NCBI GenBank assembly: GCA_023251415.1
Contig: JAHEYX010000194.1
Location: 1 to 6,184, forward strand
From: Chitinophagales bacterium
GTDB taxonomy: Bacteria > Bacteroidota > Bacteroidia > Chitinophagales > CAIODY01
Direction of reading: 5' to 3'
DNA: 6,184 nt
Shown here: in pieces, positions 1 through 6,080 of the stretch
How positions within the stretch are numbered: the first letter of the stretch is position 1
Layout: each line of letters starts with the position of its first letter
Notes under the pieces: generated by a model
Databases searched by the model: none
The model's input: the letters and a program-made list of their open reading frames with translations, nothing else
Told to the model about the DNA's origin: nothing
Position numbers and translations under genes: made by a program

Positions 1-3000
1 AAATCCATTGTTCGTGTAAATGAACTGCTGTTTAAATTTGAATTAGTAGTAGTACTGTGTATTACATGGTTAGGTGTGCTACCATTTCCGGCATAATAAG
101 CGTACTGATAATTGGAGGTGTTTGACTCTCCGGTCGTTAATTGTGTTGTACTAGCAATCAAATTACCATCTGTGTTAAAAACATTACTTATTGTTGAACT
201 TTGATTGGTGTAAAAATCGGTAGTGGTGCTTGTTGCTAAGTAAGGGAAATAGATATGGCTATTCGCAGCGCCTAAAGGGTGATAAGTAAAAGTATAATTC
301 GAATTTTGAATTGAAGTACCCAAATAAGTAATATCATATGCAATCGAATGGTTTAGTTTTAAATAAAAATAATTATAATCCACATCAAAATACATAAAGT
401 TAGTCTTGCCACAATTGGACACACCGGTGAATGAACTAGTTATACCAACTTTGCCAAAACCTAAAAATCCTTTTCCTTGAACATGAAAATAGGGAATATC
501 AAAACTACCAATTTCGGTACGTTCGTTTGCAGTACCTGCATTAATTGTTAATGTATTAGCCAAAATCAAAGGAAAACCTATTGAATATACCGGATATGCA
601 AGTGAATTGTTAACAATAGCATTCTCTGACAAACGTACATAACTACAAGTAGTTTTATTGCTTAAACCATCTACAATCGAAGTAACATATTTTGATAAAT
701 CATTTTTAAAATAGAAGCGAATATGATTCAAACCTGGAACATAATTATCAATCATTCCATCCCCGTTAAAGTCTCCAAAAGAAGGTTTTATTACATTATT
801 ACAAGCACTTTCATTTGCTGGTGAAGCTGCAAAACCTTTTAAATTGATACTGTAATCACTATAATCTGTTACAATTTTAAACTGATTACCATTGGATAAT
901 AACAAATTGTTCCCATATTGATCTGCTTGAACAAATGATATGACTTCAGTATTAAAAAGAAGTTGAGAAACTGAAAGTATATTATTCGGGTTAGTATTTG
1001 TGATTGTAGTACTTGAACTTGCACCTAGAAAATTATTTGTAATGGTATGGTCGTATAAATAACGAATACCTCCATTAAAATATATATCACATTTCCCATC
1101 TCCATTAATATCCATAGTTTCTAAATTATGTACATCGTTTTTTTCACCTGGGTCACCCACACCCATGCCTGATAATGGACACATACCACTTTGAATAGCA
1201 AATCCACCTGTGCCATTATTATATGCAATTTCCCATAAGTCAAATGGTATAGGTGCATAAGTCAGTATATCAGCTCTACCATCACCATTAAAATCACCGG
1301 TATAAATGGTGTGATTTGAATTAGGATAACCCAGAGGACTTGTATTGATTGTAGTAATAGAGGCTGCATTCAGCGATGTACAATTACCATTTGTAATAGT
1401 AAAAATGTTTGATTCAGTTGAATTAGATATCATAATGTCCTTCTTTCCATCTCCGTTAAAATCATTTATAGTAATTTTAGAATTATATTCTATCAATGTT
1501 TGATATGAACAGATGGTATTCAATACCATATCTGAACCATTATCAGTTATCCCTAAAACGAAAAAATGACTACTACTTGGATTTGAATAATCAATACTTG
1601 AGTACATAAGTTCATCTTTTCCATCACCATTAAAATCGGCAACATAGAAAGATAAGCCGTAACCGTTGAAGAATTGATTATAATGATGATATTTGGTTGA
1701 GTATGGTTCAGAAGTAGAGATGAGTGTTACCCCATATGTTGGTGTATTGTGAATTGCTGCATTGTCTAAAATCGACTTAGAATTGAATGAATTACTAGTA
1801 GAACCCTTAGTTATTACTTCATAAATCTCAATTTTATAATTATTGTATGAGATTTGGTAATTAATCATTGCTGGAATTATATCTTTAATTCCATTACCAT
1901 CAAAATCACCTACTAAAGGTAATAAATTGTCAAAGGTTGCAGTTCCAGATTGATATTGTCCTGCAGAAGTAAAGTTATTTGCAAAATTGTCGTAGATAAA
2001 TAATTCATATCCATTAAAATATTTGCCAGCACTATTCTTTAGTCCAATTATTAAATCAGTTTTTCCGTCAGCATTCATATCTTCCGCCTTTTCTACCTTG
2101 CCGATTGCTGAGCAAGTTTGTCTAGTCATCAAAGAAGAAGGTGGTCCATAATTTACCACAGTACTATTGTAACAATCTCCAGTACTTGTACAAAGTTGAA
2201 TTTCATTTAAATAACTGTAAAAATCATCATGGTTGTAGGTCATAGTATATGTAAACACATCGTTGCCTTCGTTTCTTGTTACAATTTTATCTACCAAAAC
2301 GGTTTGGCCTACTGTACTGCCACCTTCTAAATAGCCTTTTGATTGGTCTGCACGAATGCTGTAATAAAATTCTACTTCATTATATGGGGTTATACCGGCA
2401 TTCGTATTACCGGTATATGAAATCTTTTTCGGAAAAAACTCTACTGCATCTGTACTGTTGCCTTTCTTATAATATTCAATGGTATAATAATTTCCATTTG
2501 GGTCAGTAACTTTATTCAATAACCAAGTAAGAATATCTGTTTGCCAAGTATTAATATTAATTTGTGCATCGGCAGTATGCCCATATTCCATTATATAACC
2601 TTCTTTTGTTACAACAGTAAAATTTGCAGGGCTTAAATTATTTACACCCCATGTACCATTTGTAGTAATCTTACTAAAGCTCTCTGCTTCAGTATGGTAA
2701 TAACCACTTGTTTGATCCCATATTAATCGTTGACCGTCTAACATAAAATTATCACAAGCATCAAAATCAACTCCATCTACAAAACCATCGTGATATAATG
2801 TTGAACCGGTTCGGGTAATTGCACTCAAACCACCAATATTCCAACCTAAGCCGCACAATCCGTTTCCGCTTTGACTATTATAAACAAGACTGATACTTGG
2901 TTGCATATTAGCTGTTCCGGGAGATAATGCAATCGGAATTTGATATGTCATTGCACCGGTAGGACTAATAGAAGCCGAACCAGGTAAGGTACCGATAGCT

Positions 3001-3296
3001 TTACTGTAGTCGATGGAATAGTTGGATAAATTTATCGGAGTATTTGCTCCATAATTAAACGGAGCTATAATTGTATTATCAATACGTGCAGTAAACGTAT
3101 TGGCTCCAGTGCCTGTACATTCAAACCCCGGTAATAAGTTCACTTCGTCGCGACCAATGTATTCGGCGTTTTGTCCGTTATAATTGGTGTTAAGGTTAAA
3201 TATATTGCTATAATTAAGTGTTTGTGCTTTGGTTAATGTTACCATACAACCAAAAAGCACTACTAGTAGGCTGTTTTTATAATTTATGTTGTTCAT
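1..3296 (-). CDS. SpvB/TcB-type RHS-family giant secreted protein, N-terminal 1098 residues (3' end outside window)
   Basis: The frame is open from ATG at 3296-3294 to the left edge with no stop, so only the N-terminus is visible. Residues 1-24 are a signal peptide (hydrophobic LLVVLFGCMVTL, cleavage near TKA|Q). Residues 45-73 (GRDEVNLLPGFECTGTG, then FTARI) resemble the Bacteroidota '3-coathanger stack' motif. Residues about 102-400 match the SpvB / insecticidal toxin complex TcB N-terminus: PGSASISPTGAMTYQIPI, MQPSISLVYNSQSGNGL, GLGWNIGGLSAITR, later DNFMLDGQRL and GYIMEYG. Seven FG-GAP/VCBS-like Asp motifs follow (residues 406-851). Residues about 865-1000 look like the TcdB middle domain (KYVTSIVDGLSNKTT; QGKGFLGFGKVG at 940-951). 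In characterised TcB proteins these parts form a beta-propeller and the start of a hollow RHS cocoon enclosing a toxic C-terminus. RHS repeats and a variable tip are expected beyond position 1 but not seen. It is third in the putative operon, 37 bases after its neighbour. Family assignment is strong; toxic activity is inference. Confidence 0.93.
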   Translation of the reverse strand, partial: MNNINYKNSLLVVLFGCMVTLTKAQTLNYSNIFNLNTNYNGQNAEYIGRDEVNLLPGFECTGTGANTFTARIDNTIIAPFNYGANTPINLSNYSIDYSKAIGTLPGSASISPTGAMTYQIPIALSPGTANMQPSISLVYNSQSGNGLCGLGWNIGGLSAITRTGSTLYHDGFVDGVDFDACDNFMLDGQRLIWDQTSGYYHTEAESFSKITTNGTWGVNNLSPANFTVVTKEGYIMEYGHTADAQININTWQTDILTWLLNKVTDPNGNYYTIEYYKKGNSTDAVEFFPKKISYTGNTNAGITPYNEVEFYYSIRADQSKGYLEGGSTVGQTVLVDKIVTRNEGNDVFTYTMTYNHDDFYSYLNEIQLCTSTGDCYNSTVVNYGPPSSLMTRQTCSAIGKVEKAEDMNADGKTDLIIGLKNSAGKYFNGYELFIYDNFANNFTSAGQYQSGTATFDNLLPLVGDFDGNGIKDIIPAMINYQISYNNYKIEIYEVITKGSTSNSFNSKSILDNAAIHNTPTYGVTLISTSEPYSTKYHHYNQFFNGYGLSFYVADFNGDGKDELMYSSIDYSNPSSSHFFVLGITDNGSDMVLNTICSYQTLIEYNSKITINDFNGDGKKDIMISNSTESNIFTITNGNCTSLNAASITTINTSPLGYPNSNHTIYTGDFNGDGRADILTYAPIPFDLWEIAYNNGTGGFAIQSGMCPLSGMGVGDPGEKNDVHNLETMDINGDGKCDIYFNGGIRYLYDHTITNNFLGASSSTTITNTNPNNILSVSQLLFNTEVISFVQADQYGNNLLLSNGNQFKIVTDYSDYSINLKGFAASPANESACNNVIKPSFGDFNGDGMIDNYVPGLNHIRFYFKNDLSKYVTSIVDGLSNKTTCSYVRLSENAIVNNSLAYPVYSIGFPLILANTLTINAGTANERTEIGSFDIPYFHVQGKGFLGFGKVGITSSFTGVSNCGKTNFMYFDVDYNYFYLKLNHSIAYDITYLGTSIQNSNYTFTYHPLGAANSHIYFPYLATSTTTDFYTNQSSTISNVFNTDGNLIASTTQLTTGESNTSNYQYAYYAGNGSTPNHVIHSTTTNSNLNSSSFTRTMD
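744..2081 (-). repeat. Seven FG-GAP/VCBS-like DxNxDGxxD motifs within the giant SpvB protein
   Basis: In the reading frame of the large protein, seven Asp-rich motifs begin at residues 406 (DMNADGKTDL), 464 (DFDGNGIKDI), 554 (DFNGDGKDEL), 612 (DFNGDGKKDI), 668 (DFNGDGRADI), 729 (DINGDGKCDI) and 842 (DFNGDGMIDN). Spacings are 58, 90, 58, 56, 61 and 113 residues, so most follow a unit of about 58 with two longer intervals. Such loops bind calcium in FG-GAP/VCBS beta-propellers, and in TcB proteins the propeller docks to the partner subunit. The coordinates span the first to the last motif. The number of blades cannot be settled without a structure model. Confidence 0.85.
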
Positions 3297-3333
3297 AAGC
3301 TTATTTTTTAAGCAATCGTCATAAGTAATTAAA

Positions 3334-3792
3334 TTAGTTTTTGATTTTGATAACGCCCCACTCTTTCATTTGCCCATCTACCTCTATCCAAATAATGTAT
3401 TGACCGGCTGCTAAACTTTGGAAATTCAATTTGGTAATGGTACTCAAGTTGTTTTCTTCTATTAACACTATTCCTCGCATATCCAATACTTTTAATTTGG
3501 CGTGACTTAAATTGGTGTTAACATCAAATTTTACGTTTACATAGTTTTCAATTGGATTCGGATAAAAGCTTACGTTAAATTTACCAATACTATCCTTGAT
3601 ACCGGTTGTTGTTTGATTAGTTGCTACCTTGTTGCTACTTGGTGTTGGCGGTAAAGGATCTTCTGTCCCCAATACAATTGTTTTACGTTGTATTCTATTT
3701 CCGGAGGCATCGTAACTATATACGATTTGCGGGTTTTGAGCAAATGCAATTACCGGAATAAAGAAGCTGATGAAAGCGATGATATATTTCAT
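3334..3792 (-). CDS. Small secreted protein: isolated RHS/YD-type motif plus T9SS type A sorting domain
   Basis: This is a complete 152-residue protein, ATG at 3792. Residues 1-18 are a signal peptide (KYIIAFISFFIPVIAFA|Q). Residues 25-38 read YSYDASGNRIQRKT, which matches the start of an RHS/YD repeat (YxYDxxGNRxxR). A proline-rich, then Thr/Asn-rich linker follows (PLPPTPSS, about 45-70). Residues 72-152 match a T9SS type A C-terminal sorting domain: FYPNPIENYVNVKFD, KVLDMRGIVL, then SLAAGQYIIWIEVDG and a basic end (GVIKIKN). The sorting domain predicts Sec export, passage through the outer membrane by type IX secretion and probably surface attachment. It sits 36 bases after the fibre-like gene and 37 before the SpvB/RHS gene, suggesting co-expression. 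No catalytic residues or enzyme domain are visible. The single YD motif is too short to form a shell, so its role is unknown; a trans-acting anchor, a decoy or a remnant of a longer protein are all possible. Confidence 0.88.
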   Translation of the reverse strand: MKYIIAFISFFIPVIAFAQNPQIVYSYDASGNRIQRKTIVLGTEDPLPPTPSSNKVATNQTTTGIKDSIGKFNVSFYPNPIENYVNVKFDVNTNLSHAKLKVLDMRGIVLIEENNLSTITKLNFQSLAAGQYIIWIEVDGQMKEWGVIKIKN

Positions 3793-3828
3793 GGATGCTG
3801 TTTTAATAAGTAAATAAATAATATGCTA

Positions 3829-4920
3829 TTATTGCTTTTTAAGTTGAGCCATTTCCTCTTTCAAAGCATCTAATTGCTTCTGTTGATTAATAAGGTATAA
3901 GGTTAGTTCTTCCACTTTTTCTGTTAATTGGCGGTTTTGTTCACCTAAGTCAATGCCTTCTTTATTAACTATTGTAGCAGGAGTAACACCCGGTAAGTGT
4001 TTGTTTGAATCAATATAATTTGATAAATCTTGAATAGGCATTAGTTTATAAGATTTATCAAATACATAATCCGGAAAAGGATTAGCTAAAGTTACTTTAA
4101 CTTCACGTGCTCTAACTTTGCCATCGCTCCATACTACAAAATTTTCGGTACCGGCATTATTTACTTTTAGTGCTTTTGTGTTAGTTGTAGCCTCAACGGT
4201 TACACCACCATCAGCAGTAATTAAACCATCATTAAATGTCGCCATTTTATCGACATATAAATTACCATTATTGTTCATCCACATTTGCAATACTTCGGCA
4301 AATGGGGGACATTGATTCGGAGATTGTTGGGTCAACCAACCAAATGCATACGAAGACCATAATAAATCCGGAGTCATCGATTGACATTGATGATCAACTC
4401 CAAAAATTTGATTCAGTTGAGTTGGTGTAACTTGTGTTCCAGTAAAGCTTGGGCTATCACCTGTAAAGGAATACTGATGTACATCACCGGTTTTAAAGAA
4501 ACTTTGTTCAAGGTCAATAAATTCGATTTCAAAATTGCTTATTGGTTCACCAGAACTTCCTAATAAACTTGAACCTTTTGCTGTTGAGAGTGTTGGAAAG
4601 CTTTGACCTAATCGAAAAGATGACCTGGTATCATCTAAGATAGTTAATTTATCTGTAGGAATGGTTGTCCCAACTCCAACTTTACCATTGAATTGACCAC
4701 CAATTGCACCGGCAAAAAAAGTAGCTTGTCCGGAGCTATCCATTACAACTATACTATTATTTACTTGAACTAAAGTATCGGTAGCACTAATAGAACTATC
4801 CAATGCGGTGGTTTGAGCATAAGCCATTGTTGTAAAAACAGTGAATAAACTAATTAATACAATTACTTTAGATTTGTTGTTGAGGTTAGAAAATAAACCG
4901 AGGGAAGTTTGCTTTTTCAT
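3829..4920 (-). CDS. Secreted fibre-like protein with C-terminal tail-fibre-type motif and coiled coil
   Basis: I place the start at ATG 4920-4918 (363 residues). The frame is open to an ATG at 4983, but that adds 21 residues in front of a signal peptide that fits well from MKKQTS: basic start, hydrophobic VIVLISLFTVFTTMAYA, cleavage near residue 35. Residues 79-94 carry GKVGVGTTIPTDKLTI, a beta-structured motif frequent in Bacteroidota fibre/tail-like proteins. The middle (about 125-225) is unrecognised, with two cysteine pairs (CQ..., NQCPP) and Trp/Met-rich text. Residues 277-325 (PFPDYVFDKSYKLMPI, NKHLPGV) are the common Bacteroidota C-terminal signature seen upstream of coiled coils in tail-fibre/peptidase-S74-like proteins. 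Residues 328-362 form a Leu/Glu/Lys heptad coiled coil, probably for trimerisation. No T9SS sorting domain and no clear autoproteolytic site are seen. It is first in the putative operon. A structural or adhesive role is inference. Confidence 0.85.
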   Translation of the reverse strand: MKKQTSLGLFSNLNNKSKVIVLISLFTVFTTMAYAQTTALDSSISATDTLVQVNNSIVVMDSSGQATFFAGAIGGQFNGKVGVGTTIPTDKLTILDDTRSSFRLGQSFPTLSTAKGSSLLGSSGEPISNFEIEFIDLEQSFFKTGDVHQYSFTGDSPSFTGTQVTPTQLNQIFGVDHQCQSMTPDLLWSSYAFGWLTQQSPNQCPPFAEVLQMWMNNNGNLYVDKMATFNDGLITADGGVTVEATTNTKALKVNNAGTENFVVWSDGKVRAREVKVTLANPFPDYVFDKSYKLMPIQDLSNYIDSNKHLPGVTPATIVNKEGIDLGEQNRQLTEKVEELTLYLINQQKQLDALKEEMAQLKKQ

Positions 4921-4980
4921 ATGAAGTAGATTTAGATGTTTTAAAAAGAATAGGCTATTTAAAGAACGGATATAACAGGT

Positions 4981-5005
4981 CATTACTTACTATTGAACAG
5001 TAATG
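4981..5005 (-). other. Inverted repeat in the operon leader
   Basis: CATTACT (4981-4987) and AGTAATG (4999-5005) are perfect 7-bp inverted arms around an 11-base loop. It lies about 60 bases before the chosen start of the fibre-like gene and just downstream of the possible promoter, so it could fold in the leader RNA or be an operator. There is no U-tract, so it is not an obvious terminator. Confidence 0.3.
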
Positions 5006-5024
5006 GCTGTTAATAGCAGTTTAA

Positions 5025-5055
5025 AAAGTGTAGTGGTTCAAAAGTGAATTGCAAA
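5025..5055 (-). promoter_or_regulatory. Possible Bacteroidota-type promoter for the three-gene operon
   Basis: Reading the minus strand, TTTG (5055-5052) is followed after 19 bases by TACACTTT (5032-5025), close to the Bacteroidota pattern TTTG-N19ish-TAnnTTTG, although the -7 box has one extra base before the Ts. It would start transcription near 5018 and leave a leader of about 100 bases before ATG 4920. The match is imperfect and the region is AT-rich, so chance is a real alternative. Confidence 0.25.
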
Positions 5056-5440
5056 CCTTTGCCAGATTCAATTAGCAACTAATTAAATGATGTGCAGCAG
5101 TAAACAATTTTAAGTACCTCCCAATCTCAACTCATGCAATCTGTTTTCCAGGGGTTGAAAAAAAAGATCGCGTTGGAACTAGTATAATTTAATTTAAATT
5201 TAGTCGTGATAAACCAATTTAAATTGATTAATTCTGATACAATTTTAAAATGATAAAATCTCACTAACAAATATTTGTTTATATATTTATTAACATCTTA
5301 AGCACACAATCAATTAATTATGAATAGATAAATTAGGAGCTAGAATTAATTATGAAGAATAAATAATTGAACACAAAAAACAGAATTGTGAATAAAAATT
5401 AATAATGCATCCACAAATCATAATAGACAAAGAGTGAGAA
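5056..5440. other. AT-rich intergenic stretch, no gene seen
   Basis: I find no open frame of useful length with coding character on either strand, and no tRNA or rRNA signature. The stretch is very AT-rich. Its only structure is two identical 10-base palindromes, AATTTAAATT at 5191-5200 and 5216-5225, 25 bases apart, and general poly-A/T runs. It may carry upstream regulatory sites for the leftward operon. Confidence 0.5.
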
Positions 5441-5473
5441 TCCCGAATTGATCGGGAGAGTGGAAAATCCCGA
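5441..5473. repeat. Three-part inverted repeat TCCCGA / TCGGGA / TCCCGA
   Basis: TCCCGA (5441-5446) can pair with TCGGGA (5452-5457, loop 5 bases), and the same TCGGGA can pair instead with TCCCGA (5468-5473, loop 10 bases). The two hairpins are mutually exclusive. GC-rich arms stand out in this AT-rich region. Short TCCCGA/TCGGGA palindromes are scattered in many Bacteroidota intergenic regions, so this may simply be a dispersed repeat. Confidence 0.5.
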
Positions 5474-5605
5474 AACTTCTGGAACAATGAAGAGAACGAA
5501 TGCACGGTTTTTTAAAGATATCACGTCTAATTGCGGATTAACAACTTACTCTCTATTTCGTTCATTATTTAACTGAACGCTATACTAACTTTTGATTTCG
5601 TACAT

Positions 5606-5639
5606 AAAAAAAGCCGCCTTCATACGAAAGCGGCTTTTT
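5606..5639. terminator. Strong bidirectional stem-loop terminator
   Basis: An A-run (5606-5612) leads into GCCGC (5613-5617), which pairs with GCGGC (5630-5634). After one C/A mismatch (5618/5629), TTC (5619-5621) pairs with GAA (5626-5628) around loop ATAC. TTTTT (5635-5639) follows. The A-run and T-run mirror each other, so it can act in both directions. Upstream on the plus strand there is no recognised gene, so it may end a small RNA or short transcript there, or stop leftward transcription coming from the disrupted gene at 6012-6080. Confidence 0.88.
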
Positions 5640-5659
5640 CATTCCAATAAATTTTAAAT

Positions 5660-5692
5660 TCAGTTATCAGTAATTTGTAATCAGTTTTCAGT
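5660..5692. repeat. Short imperfect direct repeat TCAGTTATCAGT / TCAGTTTTCAGT
   Basis: TCAGTTATCAGT (5660-5671) recurs at 5681-5692 with one mismatch, 21 bases apart. This type of low-complexity intergenic repeat is common in AT-rich bacterial genomes; no function is claimed. Confidence 0.55.
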
Positions 5693-5791
5693 GGTATTTC
5701 CTCTCCCCTTCTCTAATTTATTTCCTTTCATTTATGCTTTGTTGCAAGAACGCTTGTTTGGTAGGAAGAAAAATCACATCCGATTATTTAA

Positions 5792-5815
5792 GAGGTTAGT
5801 GGAGACACTAACCTC
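5792..5815. repeat. Perfect 10-bp hairpin with GAGA loop (REP-like palindrome)
   Basis: GAGGTTAGTG (5792-5801) and CACTAACCTC (5806-5815) are perfect inverted arms around GAGA, a GNRA-type tetraloop if transcribed on the plus strand. No T-run follows on either strand, so it is not a standard terminator. The compact form resembles REP palindromes mobilised by RAYT (TnpA-REP) transposases, but no such gene is in the window, so the class is inferred from shape alone. Confidence 0.6.
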
Positions 5816-5843
5816 GGCTGTACTGTTACTCGGCGGTAAATAC

Positions 5844-6004
5844 AGTGAATAGTTAATAGTGAATGGATAATAGTGGTAGTTGCGTTTAATTTATTAATCT
5901 GTTTTGTTCTACTTTACTTTGCTTTAAAAACTATTTATGGTATAAAACACAAACAACCAAATATTAATATTTCACTCCTCACCATTCACCATTCACTATT
6001 CACT
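5844..6004. repeat. Inverted pair of AGTGAATAG-type microrepeats
   Basis: The left cluster (5844-5866) contains AGTGAATAGT and AATAGTGAATGG. The right cluster (about 5981-6004) contains their reverse complements, including a perfect 12-base match CCATTCACTATT at 5989-6000 against 5855-5866, and ACTATTCACT at 5995-6004 against 5844-5853. The arms bracket about 120 AT-rich bases with no gene. Such microrepeats are widespread in Bacteroidota intergenic DNA; a MITE-like unit is possible but no target duplication or terminal pair is evident. Confidence 0.5.
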
Positions 6005-6011
6005 CGCTCTC

Positions 6012-6080
6012 TTACGCTGCCAAAGTAACTTCAATCACGTTCTCTTTCCCTTGTTCGATTACAACTGGAGTTCCTACCTT
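6012..6080 (-). pseudogene. C-terminal remnant of a gene interrupted by an IS3-family element
   Basis: On the minus strand the frame from 6080 reads KVGTPVVIEQGKENVIEVTL then AA and a TAA stop at 6014-6012. The text has normal coding character (alternating beta-strand residues VVIE and NVIEVTL), and its GC content is higher than the flanking intergenic DNA. Continuing upstream past 6081 the frame gives only SHVF before meeting a stop, so the coding sequence ends abruptly exactly where the insertion sequence appears to begin. I read this as the last 22 codons plus stop of a gene whose 5' part lies beyond the element, outside the window. The family is not recognised. Being so short, it could be a chance frame, though the coincidence with the element's TG end argues against that. 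Confidence 0.6.

Noticed and set aside
2276..2509. Plus-strand open frame of 77 codons
   Set aside because: It lies antisense inside the strongly supported SpvB/RHS coding region; its Cys/Tyr/Leu-rich text matches no family and is what the opposite strand of this gene would give.
3299..3313. Hairpin GCTTA-TTTTT-TAAGC just before the start of the SpvB gene
   Set aside because: A five-bp, mostly A/T stem is expected often by chance in this composition; there is no T-run or conserved element to support a regulatory role.
3817..3833. AATAAT/ATTATT inverted repeat at the end of the fibre-like gene
   Set aside because: An all-A/T six-bp stem without GC pairs is too weak to call a terminator, and the downstream gene follows closely.
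4118..4563. Three overlapping plus-strand open frames (60-65 codons)
   Set aside because: All are antisense to the fibre-like gene, overlap each other and show no recognisable protein features.
4921..4983. Longer start for the fibre-like gene at 4983
   Set aside because: It would put 21 extra residues (MTCYIRSLNS...) before an otherwise well-formed signal peptide; the internal ATG at 4920 is the better start.
5485..5520. Faint resemblance of 'gaatgcacggtttttt' to group II intron domain V
   Set aside because: The paired GAGC...GGTTC arms and the GAAA loop are missing, and there is no reverse transcriptase frame nearby.
4921..6080. CRISPR array, tRNA or rRNA in the gene-poor region
   Set aside because: There are no regularly spaced repeats of 25-40 bases, no cloverleaf with TTCGA-type arm, and no conserved rRNA blocks seen on either strand.
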